64,000 nt of DNA, taken from NCBI RefSeq assembly GCF_001456355.1, contig NZ_CP010271.1, positions 2,418,001-2,482,000 of the forward strand, in the 5' to 3' direction. Each line of letters opens with the position of its first letter. Within the stretch, counting starts at the first letter, position 1. The notes beneath the pieces are model-generated. The model searched no databases, had not been told where the DNA came from, and was given only the letters and a program-made list of their open reading frames with translations. Positions 41,283-50,705 of the stretch are shown here, piece by piece. The DNA is from Mycobacteroides saopaulense. Its GTDB lineage: Bacteria; Actinomycetota; Actinomycetes; Mycobacteriales; Mycobacteriaceae. The translations under genes were made by a program, and so were the position numbers.

Positions 41283-42335
41283 ATGTCCGCTGACGTGCCG
41301 CCCGAGAACGGGATCGCCCACGCCATCGCACAGATCGATGCCGCTACGGACGAATCTGCATTCTGCGCGGCGGTGGGCGCGGCACGCATGGTGATAGCCC
41401 TGGAGATACGGGCGCGTACACCTGAGGCGACTCTGGCCGCCGCCTGGTCAGTGGCATTGCAGCGCAGCATTGACACGGCGGCACGACTCGTCGCCGACGG
41501 GACGAACCCGGGCTGGACCTGGTTTGTCTCGGGAAGCGTGGCCCGCGGTGAGGCGGCTCCCGGCTCCGACATCGAGACCCTGCTCGCCGTCGACGACGAG
41601 GTCGATGCCGCCGGGAAGACCCACCTCATGGAGCTCGCGGCGCGCGTGCACGCGATGCTCGAACGCAGTGGCATCGGCAGTGACGCCAACGGAGTTCTCG
41701 CGAGCCGCGGCCGCTTCTGCCGCCGGGCCGCCAATTGGTTCGAGGGCATCGAACGGTGGTGCGCCAACCCGCCGGAGGATCGCGGAGTGGTGATGGTGGG
41801 CCTGATGGCAGATTCCCAAGGGATCGGCACCGGATCGTCGTTGCCTGACAACGCTCTTCGTAGCGAGAATGCAGACTGTGCACACCACCACTACCCCATC
41901 AGGCTGGCGATGCTTCAGGATGCGGTGGCTGTGCGCGCCGGATTTCCCTCGCGGTTGAAGATATTCGCGACGCAATCGGACACCGTCGATCTCAAGATCG
42001 CGGCGATCGATCCCGTGGTCAAGATCGCTCGCTGGGCTGCCTTGTCGGCGGGTTCAGACGCTCTCGCGACAACGGATCGACTGGATGTGGCGTCCGCGGC
42101 CCGGATTCTGGACCCGGATGATGCCTCGACGCTGCGAGATTGCTTCGGATGGCTGCTGCGGTTCCGGTGGCGCTCCCGGGCCGGCGCCTGGCAGGACGGG
42201 CAGCACATGTCCGACACCATCTCGCTCTCCGCCCTGGCACCGCAAGAGCGTGCGGTGCTGCGCACCATCGCCCGGGAGATCGCCGGCATCCGGCGCAAGC
42301 TGATCTACCTGTCCTCGACCTCCTCATTTAGATAA
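41283..42335 (+). CDS. DUF294-type putative nucleotidyltransferase
   Basis: A 350-residue protein with a polymerase-beta-like nucleotidyltransferase core: FVSGSVARGEAAPGSDIETL has the GS motif and two spaced acidic residues. A helical substrate-binding-like C-terminal half follows (LKIAAIDPVVKIARWAAL), as in DUF294/PII-uridylyltransferase-like proteins. There are no CBS or cyclic-nucleotide domains, unlike many relatives. Partner and substrate are unknown. It lies 14 bp after lysR and overlaps the exonuclease gene by 12 bp at the 3' ends. Confidence 0.78.
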   Translation: MSADVPPENGIAHAIAQIDAATDESAFCAAVGAARMVIALEIRARTPEATLAAAWSVALQRSIDTAARLVADGTNPGWTWFVSGSVARGEAAPGSDIETLLAVDDEVDAAGKTHLMELAARVHAMLERSGIGSDANGVLASRGRFCRRAANWFEGIERWCANPPEDRGVVMVGLMADSQGIGTGSSLPDNALRSENADCAHHHYPIRLAMLQDAVAVRAGFPSRLKIFATQSDTVDLKIAAIDPVVKIARWAALSAGSDALATTDRLDVASAARILDPDDASTLRDCFGWLLRFRWRSRAGAWQDGQHMSDTISLSALAPQERAVLRTIAREIAGIRRKLIYLSSTSSFR

Positions 42336-42908
42336 TCGGTCATACCAGCGCATGGCCCAGCGAGCATCTCCGAGGGCCGTGTGCCGTTGGCCCGCGCTCG
42401 GTGTGTTGACACCGAATTGCAGCGACAGGTTGGAGTAGTCCGCATCCGGTGTCAGCCCGCGTTCGCGGATCCGCTCCGCGGTGCGGCTGACGACGTCGAC
42501 CAGGTCTGGGTTCCAGGTGGGGCTGACCCCGTGCGCCAGGAACATCGTCGTCAGGCATTCGGTGTCGAACTGAGGAATCACGCCGACAATGGTCGCGCCG
42601 GACGTCCACTCCTCAACCAGCGAAACGGCCTCGGCGGCACGAAAAACGCGGGGAAACTGCAGCGGTCGCAACCGAACCTGCGGATGGCGCTTGTGGAATC
42701 CACTGATATCAAGGCCCGCAGGATCGGCCGCCTCGAGATCGAGGTCTTGGACGTCGACGCACAAGTGCAGTTGCCGTTGCCCCTCCTCGGTTCGGCGGAT
42801 GATCGCGATCTCCCACGGCTGGCGCTCGCGGTGCAGCCCGGTGGTCTCGGTATCGAGAAACACCAACGGGCGCCAAGACGTGCCGGATTCGCCTGCCTCG
42901 CCAGTCAT
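42324..42908 (-). CDS. DEDDh-family 3'-5' exonuclease (DnaQ-like)
   Basis: A 194-residue RNase T/DnaQ-fold protein. The catalytic set is visible: Asp-Glu in VFLDTETTGLH, Asp in IPQFDTECL, and His-n4-Asp in RHTALGDARWAMRW. Length equals a stand-alone exonuclease domain. It may proofread, trim RNA or degrade oligonucleotides; context does not decide. ATG 42908 (MTGEAGESG) is taken; GTG 42929 is an alternative with a GGCGGA site. Confidence 0.85.
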   Translation of the reverse strand: MTGEAGESGTSWRPLVFLDTETTGLHRERQPWEIAIIRRTEEGQRQLHLCVDVQDLDLEAADPAGLDISGFHKRHPQVRLRPLQFPRVFRAAEAVSLVEEWTSGATIVGVIPQFDTECLTTMFLAHGVSPTWNPDLVDVVSRTAERIRERGLTPDADYSNLSLQFGVNTPSAGQRHTALGDARWAMRWYDRLSK

Positions 42909-42944
42909 ATCGGTGGCAGTCTCCCACACGACATCCGCCGATAG

Positions 42945-43154
42945 GGCGCACCTGGAGACAAATCCGAGTCAGCTCATGGCGGCTACCCAGTTGCCGTGGA
43001 GAATGCGGGACCGATACTCGCGTCCCTCACCTCTGATCTCTTTGTTGCCCTGAGTGATTCACAGGAGAAGGTCTACAGATCCGCAGCCCTCACTCTGCCC
43101 CGCATCGCCACCGAGATCAACGCGTTGCCGCTGCCGACACACGGGGATCCCTAG
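42945..43154 (+). pseudogene. 3' remnant of an unidentified gene, perhaps MarR-like
   Basis: Between the exonuclease and meaB an open frame without a start codon reads HGGYPVAVENAGPILASLTS then DLFVALSDSQEKVYRSAAL and ends LPLPTHGDP. The pattern is like the last helices of a MarR-type regulator, but the match is weak. A TAG precedes it at 42942. Its stop overlaps the meaB stop as CTAG, which supports a formerly intact gene convergent with meaB whose 5' end has been lost. Confidence 0.35.
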
Positions 43155-44121
43155 GAACCCAGCGACAGAATGCGCTCGGCAGCAAGGGCGGGTGTGAGGG
43201 TGCCCTCGCGTACCTGCTGCTCGACTTCTGCACGCACCGCCTTGACATCGGGTGCGTTGAGCACCCGATCCAGCACCGCATCGCGCACCATCGCCCACAT
43301 CCACTCCACCTGCTGGCGGCGACGTCTGGCATCGAACTCCCCCGCCTCGGTCAGCACCTTGCGGTGTTGCAGCACGGTGTCCCACATCTCGGACACACCG
43401 TTGTTCTCCAGTGCGCTCATGGTGAGAACCGGTGGACGCCACAGGGTGTCATGCGGATAGATCAGACGTAACGCACCCGACAACTCCCGAGCGGCCTTCT
43501 TGGCCTCGATTGCGTGCTCACCGTCAGCCTTGTTCACCACGACCAGATCGGCAAGCTCCAGCACGCCCTTCTTGATGCCCTGCAGCTGATCTCCGGTGCG
43601 CGCCAACGTGAGGAAGACAAAGGTGTCCACCATGTTGGCGACGGTGACCTCGGACTGGCCGACGCCGACGGTCTCGATCAGGATGACGTCGAACCCGGCG
43701 GCTTCCAGCAGCACCACCGTTTCCCGGGTCGCCTTGGCCACCCCGCCGAGCGTCCCCGAAGTCGGCGAGGGCCGAATGTATGCATCGGGATGTACCGAGA
43801 GCCGACCCATTCGGGTCTTGTCGCCCAGGATCGAACCGCCGGTGCGCGTGGACGACGGATCGACCGCCAGCACTGCTACGCGGTGTCCCTGTTCGATGAG
43901 GTACATCCCGAGAGCCTCGATGGTGGTCGACTTGCCCACCCCGGGCACGCCGGTGATCCCGACCCGCAGCGCATTTCCACCGTCAGGAGACAGCTCCAGC
44001 AGCAGCTGCTGGGCCTGCGCACGATGGTCTTGGCGAGTCGACTCCACCAAGGTGATGGCTCGGGCCAACCCCGAACGGTCTCCCGACCGGATCAGTGCAG
44101 CCAGATCGTCAGGTGCCGACA

Positions 44122-44122
<1 letters not shown>
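43151..44122 (-). CDS. meaB: Methylmalonyl-CoA mutase-associated GTPase MeaB
   Basis: MeaB is the G-protein chaperone that guards and reloads B12 in methylmalonyl-CoA mutase. The 323-residue protein has the P-loop GITGVPGVGKSTT, VLAVDPSSTRTGGSILGDKT, the switch-like ETVGVGQSEV and the guanine-specifying VNKADG. It overlaps mutB by one base (TGATG), so mutA-mutB-meaB form one operon. In M. tuberculosis a mazEF pair sits between them; it is absent here. Confidence 0.95.
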
Positions 44123-46401
<2,279 letters not shown>

Positions 46402-46402
46402 G

Positions 46403-48226
46403 TCACGCCCCCAACTTGGTCAGCATGGCCGAAAGCGCTTCGACAGCATTGATTTTCATGGTCAGATAACCGTCGGGGCGTGACGACTCCGCGACCTCAG
46501 CGACTGCCTTCTCTGGCCCCGCGAGGTAGATGTCGGTGATGCCCGCGGCCCGGGCCGCATCGACAACCGCGGCCGCCTCGGCACCGTATCGGCCATCGGT
46601 TCCACAGATGACGGCGAGGCGTGCCCCCGCATCGGTCACCGCACCGGCCACCGTCTCTGCGTCAAGCACACCGGGATTGACGGTCTCGATACCGCCGGAG
46701 GCCAGCAGATTCGACGCGAATGTGGTGCGCACGTTGTGCTCGGCCAACGGACCCAATGGGATCAGCAGCGCCGTCGGACGCGCACCCGAGGCAGCCAGAA
46801 ATGCGTCCGAGCGGTCCCGAAGAGCCTCGAAGTCCGCCGCATACCTGTACGCCCCGGCGGGGTGCGGCGGCAATGGCGCCTCCCCCAGGTTCGGAAACTC
46901 GTTCACCCCCGTCACCGAGGTACGCCGATGCGCGATGTCGTCAGCGCGCTTGGCGCGCGTCGCCGCCACACGGTCACGAATGAGATCGGCCGCCGCCTCG
47001 AATCCGCCCGCGCGCTCGATCTCGGCGAACAACGACCATGCCTGCTGCGCAAGGGTTTCCGTCAGGTCCTCGATGAACCAGGATCCGCCACCCGGGTCGA
47101 GCACCCGACCGACATGAGATTCCTCGAGGAGCAGCAGTTGCGTGTTTCGGGCGATACGCGCCGAGAACGCCGGGGATACCGAATCCAATCCGCCCGCGAT
47201 GGCGTCATCGAACTGCCGCACCCGTACGCTGTCCGCGCCGCCGACCCCGGCACCAAAGGCGGCCAGTGTGGTGCGCAGCATGTTCACCCACGGATCACGT
47301 TGGGCCATCATCGGTTCGGAAGTCACCGCGTGCATCAGGGCGCCACCGTCGTTGGGGGCGCCCGCCACCTCCGCCACCCGGGCCCAGAGCACCCGCGCCG
47401 CGCGGAACTTGGCGATCGACAGGAACTGGTCATCGGTAGCGGCGAAGCGGAAGCTGATCTGCCGCAACGCCTCTGCGATACTCAAACCGCCGTTCTGCAG
47501 CAGTCGGAGATAGGCGACTCCCGCAGCGACTGCAACCGCGAGTTCTTGACTGTCGCTGGCGCCCAGTTCGTGAGCGATCGTGCCGTCGACGGTGATCGCG
47601 TGAATCTGCTCGATCCGTGCGCTTGCGCGCTCGGCCAACGCCACCGCGTCATCCACCGACACGCCCGGGCGCTCGGCGAACGCGCTGCCGAGCGGATCGG
47701 CGCCCAGGTCCACGACGACGCCCTCGGCGCTGCCCTCATGGGCGTCCAAGACTGCGAATATCGCCTCGGCCACCGCGGTGAGCTCGGCAGCCGCCTCCAC
47801 CTGAATGGGCGCCAGGTCCAGGTAAACACCCTGCAGGGCACGGCCGACCGCCTCGGGACGAAGATCCGTCAGCACGATGGCGCTGGCTCCCTGTCCCAGC
47901 GCGTCGAGGATGGCCTCGTTCAGCAGCGCCGGATCGCCCGCGCCGTCGAAGCGCTCGGCGACCTTCCATCCACTGTTCACGTCCCGCTGCGGATCACCAC
48001 CGCGCACAAACGGCCATTGGCCGGGCAGCGACGGCTCGGGTAGCTCGTCCAGCGCCGTGTACAAGGGCCGGATCGCAACCCCGTCATACGTGGGCGAGTC
48101 GAGCAGGCGTTCGGGATCCGCAGGCAGATCTTCGACCGCCTTGCGGGTGGTCTTCGCCAACACCCCGGCGACATCCTTCTGCCATCTGGCGAAGTCATGC
48201 CGAATTTCGGGCACCTCAACAGTCAC
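46403..48226 (-). CDS. mutA: Methylmalonyl-CoA mutase, small subunit
   Basis: MutA is the non-catalytic partner of MutB. The 607-residue protein keeps the barrel ([40 protein letters not shown]) but its C-terminal flavodoxin-like domain lacks the DxHxxG cobalamin motif. GTG 48226 is chosen: GGGAG lies 9 nt upstream and homology starts at [17 protein letters not shown]. It heads mutA-mutB-meaB; no cobalamin riboswitch was recognised in the 182-bp gap before it. Confidence 0.95.
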   Translation of the reverse strand: MTVEVPEIRHDFARWQKDVAGVLAKTTRKAVEDLPADPERLLDSPTYDGVAIRPLYTALDELPEPSLPGQWPFVRGGDPQRDVNSGWKVAERFDGAGDPALLNEAILDALGQGASAIVLTDLRPEAVGRALQGVYLDLAPIQVEAAAELTAVAEAIFAVLDAHEGSAEGVVVDLGADPLGSAFAERPGVSVDDAVALAERASARIEQIHAITVDGTIAHELGASDSQELAVAVAAGVAYLRLLQNGGLSIAEALRQISFRFAATDDQFLSIAKFRAARVLWARVAEVAGAPNDGGALMHAVTSEPMMAQRDPWVNMLRTTLAAFGAGVGGADSVRVRQFDDAIAGGLDSVSPAFSARIARNTQLLLLEESHVGRVLDPGGGSWFIEDLTETLAQQAWSLFAEIERAGGFEAAADLIRDRVAATRAKRADDIAHRRTSVTGVNEFPNLGEAPLPPHPAGAYRYAADFEALRDRSDAFLAASGARPTALLIPLGPLAEHNVRTTFASNLLASGGIETVNPGVLDAETVAGAVTDAGARLAVICGTDGRYGAEAAAVVDAARAAGITDIYLAGPEKAVAEVAESSRPDGYLTMKINAVEALSAMLTKLGA

Positions 48227-48394
48227 AAAACTGCTCCCTGCTGCTCGTCGTCGAGCGACACATATGGCACTCCATGCCGAAATGCCTATCACACTTACTC
48301 ATCAGGCTAAATGACACCGTCTGCTACCGCCCAGTACGGGGGCCGGGAGGTGGCGGACGCCGTGTCCCGATACGCACCATTCACGCACGCTCCG

Positions 48395-48400
48395 TACCCT
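48395..48400 (+). promoter_or_regulatory. -10 hexamer for leaderless VTT-protein transcript
   Basis: TACCCT ends 8 nt before ATG 48409; no ribosome site is visible. Confidence 0.4.
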
Positions 48401-48408
48401 TATTCAGC

Positions 48409-49140
48409 ATGGGGTTCCGGCAGATCTGGGGTACGGGGGTCGCGGCATTGCGCCGACTCCCGCGGCGTCAGCTGCTGTGGACCGGTGTCGCCGTGCTCAT
48501 CGTGCTCGCGGCCGCGCGATTCGTACCGGTGCCCACGGCCATCCAGATGCGCGATTGGGCGCGTGAGCTCGGCCCATGGTTCCCGCTGGCCTTCCTGGCC
48601 GCCCACACGATCGTGACGGTGCTGCCCTTCCCACGCACCGCCTTCACCCTGGCAGCCGGGCTGCTGTTCGGCACCCAGCTCGGCGTGCTGCTCGCGGTCG
48701 TCGCAAGTACGGCGAGTGCCGTCTTGGCGCTATGGACGGTACGCGCACTGGGATGGAAGCTGGCTGCGCTGCATCATCGGCCCGCGGTCAAGAAGGTCGA
48801 TGACCAATTGCGCCTACGTGGATGGATCGCGGTGATGTCGATGCGGCTCATCCCGGCGGTGCCGTTCTCGGTCCTCAACTACGCCGCGGGAGCCTCTGCC
48901 GTGCGGGTCATGCCGTATACGTTGGCCACCTTTGTGGGCCTGCTGCCGGGCACCCTCGCAGTCGTGGTCCTCGGTGACGCGCTCACCGGACACATCAGCC
49001 CGACGCTGTTCGCGGTTTCTTTGGTCACCTCGGTGGTCGGCGTGCTGGGCATCCTCTACGAGATCCGGCGCTACAAGCGCATCCACACCGAGATCGCCGA
49101 TGCCGAACCCTCGGACGAACCAGAGCGAGTGGGCGGCTAG
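48409..49140 (+). CDS. TVP38/TMEM64 (VTT/DedA-like) membrane protein (Rv1491c-like)
   Basis: A 243-residue membrane protein of the SNARE-associated/VTT family, relatives of which scramble or transport lipids. It has the conserved segments FLAAHTIVTVLPFPRTAFTL and ALWTVRALGWKLA, then MRLIPAVPFSVLNYAAGAS with the family RxxPxxPFxxxN-type signature. About five helices. It is divergent from mutA as Rv1491c is from mutA in M. tuberculosis. Its TAG overlaps that of the DoxX-like gene as CTAG. Confidence 0.86.
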   Translation: MGFRQIWGTGVAALRRLPRRQLLWTGVAVLIVLAAARFVPVPTAIQMRDWARELGPWFPLAFLAAHTIVTVLPFPRTAFTLAAGLLFGTQLGVLLAVVASTASAVLALWTVRALGWKLAALHHRPAVKKVDDQLRLRGWIAVMSMRLIPAVPFSVLNYAAGASAVRVMPYTLATFVGLLPGTLAVVVLGDALTGHISPTLFAVSLVTSVVGVLGILYEIRRYKRIHTEIADAEPSDEPERVGG

Positions 49141-49514
49141 GCCCGCCCGGCCCCCGATTGCTCGAACCCCTTGCCGGCCAGCGTCGCGAACAAGGCCAGC
49201 AGGCTCGCTGCGGGCACCGCATTGACCATCTTGTCGTGTGCACGGAGGTGAGCACCGACCGCCAGCGTGAAGTAGACGGTCAGCATGAACGCCGTCAATC
49301 GTCCCAGCGCGGGCCACCGGATGCCGCCGGCCAGGCCGACCGCCGATGCGGACTTGACCACCGGGAGAACCCACCAGATCCGTTGCGGCAAACCCACTTT
49401 CTCCAGGGACGCCTTGACGGGCCCAATCGGGCCGATACACACCGCGGCATCTGCTGCTTGCATCGCCGCCAACGTGGCCAATACCTTCGGATTCGCCAAA
49501 AGCCGCCCGGTCAT
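49137..49514 (-). CDS. DoxX-like membrane protein, copy B
   Basis: A 125-residue four-helix protein of the DoxX_2 type (VLATLAAMQAADAAVCIGP, ALGRLTAFMLTVYFTLAVGA, AVPAASLLALFATLAGKG). It is a paralogue of the gene just upstream: both share the helix-1 pattern LATFQAxDAAxCxxPI, the WxxxPxKxASAVGLxGGxR loop and the YFxLAVGAHLR helix. The ATG overlaps the TGA of copy A (ATGA). Function unknown; it may be the last gene of the M-box transcript. Confidence 0.8.
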   Translation of the reverse strand: MTGRLLANPKVLATLAAMQAADAAVCIGPIGPVKASLEKVGLPQRIWWVLPVVKSASAVGLAGGIRWPALGRLTAFMLTVYFTLAVGAHLRAHDKMVNAVPAASLLALFATLAGKGFEQSGAGRA

Positions 49515-49879
49515 GATGGTTTGGCCGTCAATCCCCTGGCTGCCAGGACACCGTAGGTGGCCAGCAGCGTCGATGCCGACACCGCATTCAGGCCGATATC
49601 ACGCACCCGCAGGTGGGCGCCGACGGCCAGGCTGAAGTAGAGCGTGAGCATGACCAGGGTCAGCTTGGCCAACGCGGGGAAACGCACACCACCCAACAGC
49701 CCCACCGCGGCCGCGGCTTTGATCGGCGCGAAGATCCATCGGCTCTGTCGCGGGAAGTGCACATCGTCAAGACATTTGGCCACATAGGGAATCGGCTGGA
49801 CACAGAGGGCCGCGTCGACAGCCTGGAATGTTCCCAATAATGCGAGAACTCTGGGAGATACGAAAGCGTCATTGCTCAT
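49511..49879 (-). CDS. DoxX-like membrane protein, copy A
   Basis: A 122-residue four-helix DoxX_2-type protein (ALLGTFQAVDAALCVQPIPY, AAAAVGLLGGVRFPALAKL, LTLYFSLAVGAHLRVRDIGL). GGAG lies 6 nt before the ATG. It begins 54 bp after the second microprotein gene on the same strand and is coupled to copy B. By position it could be co-transcribed with the microproteins under the M-box. Confidence 0.82.
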   Translation of the reverse strand: MSNDAFVSPRVLALLGTFQAVDAALCVQPIPYVAKCLDDVHFPRQSRWIFAPIKAAAAVGLLGGVRFPALAKLTLVMLTLYFSLAVGAHLRVRDIGLNAVSASTLLATYGVLAARGLTAKPS

Positions 49880-49933
49880 GGCTCCAGTGAACCACTACGA
49901 CACCAGGCAATCGATCGATCCGACCGATTCCCG

Positions 49934-50065
49934 CTAGTGCGATGCGTGTGCGCCCAGAGATGCGGAAATGACCGCCAGCGGCGACTGGGCCAGCTGCATG
50001 TTGGCCCGCTCCTGCGGGGTCAGCTGGTGGCGCTCCCAGAAACGTCGTAACGCGCGAATACTCAT
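49934..50065 (-). CDS. Microprotein 1 of a tandem pair, 43 aa
   Basis: The frame encodes 43 residues: MSIRALRRFWERHQL, then TPQERANMQLAQSPLAV and ISASLGAHASH. It is paralogous to the 45-residue protein encoded 84 bp upstream (the cores LTPQERANMQL and SPLAV.SASLGAH are shared), which is strong evidence that both are translated. The basic, amphipathic N terminus and absence of a membrane helix suggest a soluble or membrane-surface peptide. I recognise no family; the M. tuberculosis small gene Rv1535, also behind an M-box, is the first comparison to make. Confidence 0.75.
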   Translation of the reverse strand: MSIRALRRFWERHQLTPQERANMQLAQSPLAVISASLGAHASH

Positions 50066-50075
50066 GTATCCATTG

Positions 50076-50113
50076 GACGCGGTCGCGCCGGTGGAATCCA
50101 GCGCGACCGCGTC
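50076..50113 (-). terminator. 13-bp perfect hairpin between the two microprotein genes
   Basis: GACGCGGTCGCGC (50076-50088) and its exact complement (50101-50113) flank a 12-nt loop, in the 84-bp gap. There is no U-tract on the minus-strand transcript, so it may be a weak terminator, an RNA-processing barrier or a folding lock that lowers the level of microprotein 1 relative to microprotein 2. Confidence 0.6.
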
Positions 50114-50149
50114 TTCTAGACACTTTCATTACGGCGTCGCCGCCATCCC

Positions 50150-50287
50150 TTAGCGCGGTGGATGTGCGCCCAGTGATGCCGACACCACCGCCAGTGGCGA
50201 GTAGCTCAGCTGCATGTTGGCCCGCTCCTGCGGGGTCAACCGCCGCCGATCCCAGTAACGCCGTACTGCTCCAATGGTCAAGGTCAT
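50150..50287 (-). CDS. Microprotein 2 of a tandem pair, 45 aa, first full gene after the M-box
   Basis: Forty-five residues: MTLTIGAVRRYWDRRRL, then TPQERANMQLSYSPLAV and VSASLGAHPPR. A strong AAGGAG lies 8 nt before the ATG. It shares about two thirds of its residues with microprotein 1 downstream. It is the first well-supported gene after the riboswitch and so the most likely regulated product. Function unknown; the duplicated, conserved C-terminal half argues for a specific binding partner. Confidence 0.8.
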   Translation of the reverse strand: MTLTIGAVRRYWDRRRLTPQERANMQLSYSPLAVVSASLGAHPPR

Positions 50288-50338
50288 GATCGGACTCCTT
50301 TCATAGGGAGCTGCCGACCCAGCGCACGTCAGATGCGG

Positions 50339-50419
50339 CTATCGCGTGGAGGATTCACCGATGCGGGCAGGCCGAGTGGGCAGCTTCGATTGTCTGTACG
50401 GACTATCGCCGGGTTTCAC
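50339..50419 (-). CDS. Possible 26-codon upstream ORF in the M-box leader
   Basis: A GTG at 50419 lies downstream of AAGGAGGTGAGG, the best ribosome site in the window, and opens MKPGDSPYRQSKLPTRPARI, ending after 26 residues at TAG 50339. It sits between the riboswitch hairpin and microprotein 2. The spacing from AGGAGG to GTG (12 nt) is long, though GAGG at 7-8 nt fits. It may be a regulatory leader peptide rather than a functional protein. Confidence 0.35.
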   Translation of the reverse strand: MKPGDSPYRQSKLPTRPARIGESSTR

Positions 50420-50484
50420 GGGTATGCCTCACCTCCTTGCCTTCGGGACGCACGCGGGCGTCAAATCGCCGGTGCAGCAACAGG

Positions 50485-50533
50485 GAGAGAGAATGCCCGA
50501 AACCGTAATGCCGGCCGGGCGTGCACCTCTCTC
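50485..50533 (-). terminator. Expression-platform hairpin of the M-box
   Basis: GAGAGAG and CTCTCTC arms (50527-50533 and 50485-50491) enclose an inner CGCCCG/CGGGC stem. The 5' arm in the RNA is the 3' end of the aptamer, so the hairpin and the closed aptamer are mutually exclusive. No U-run follows, which would suit Rho-dependent or structural control. Confidence 0.6.
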
Positions 50534-50690
50534 GTCAGGGCTTCGGCACTGCGCGACGTGTCCGTATCACGGAAGCCACTTTGGGTCATCCCTTAGTCCG
50601 GGAAGACCTGTCCTAACCTTGGGCGTCTCTCGACGTCGTCAGATCAGTGGCCTGTGTTCACGCAGGAGCCTCACCTAGCAAGGTGCTGAA
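50526..50690 (-). promoter_or_regulatory. M-box (ykoK-type) magnesium riboswitch
   Basis: On the minus strand the conserved M-box blocks occur in order: TAGGTGAGGCTCCT (50664-50677), the GTCGAGAGACGCC segment, and CAGTGCCGAAGCCCTGAC toward the 3' end (down to 50526). Spacing of about 140 nt matches the family. M-boxes sense Mg2+; high Mg2+ normally turns expression off. In M. tuberculosis M-boxes precede Rv1535 and PE20. Here it precedes two microproteins and, further on, two DoxX-like genes. This stretch (50288-50700) has no other large gene. Confidence 0.93.
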
Positions 50691-50699
50691 CCGAAATCC

Positions 50700-50705
50700 A
50701 CTATA
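50700..50705 (-). promoter_or_regulatory. -10 hexamer of the M-box transcript
   Basis: TATAGT on the minus strand ends about 10-25 nt before the first M-box block and overlaps the TAG stop of the SPFH gene, so the riboswitch RNA would start near 50693. A clear -35 element is not seen. Confidence 0.6.

Noticed and set aside
49869..50129. An 86-codon minus-strand open frame overlapping microprotein 1
   Set aside because: It is in a different frame from the two paralogous microproteins and has no counterpart at the second copy, whereas the microprotein frame is conserved between copies.
50590..50620. A TTAG...CTAA symmetry near 50592-50615 resembling an iron-regulator (IdeR) box
   Set aside because: The match is only four bases each side and the stretch is part of the M-box aptamer, which accounts for it.
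50333..50678. Two plus-strand open frames of 87 and 110 codons over the 50288-50700 region
   Set aside because: They are antisense to the M-box aptamer, whose conserved blocks explain the sequence; the proteins show no family features.
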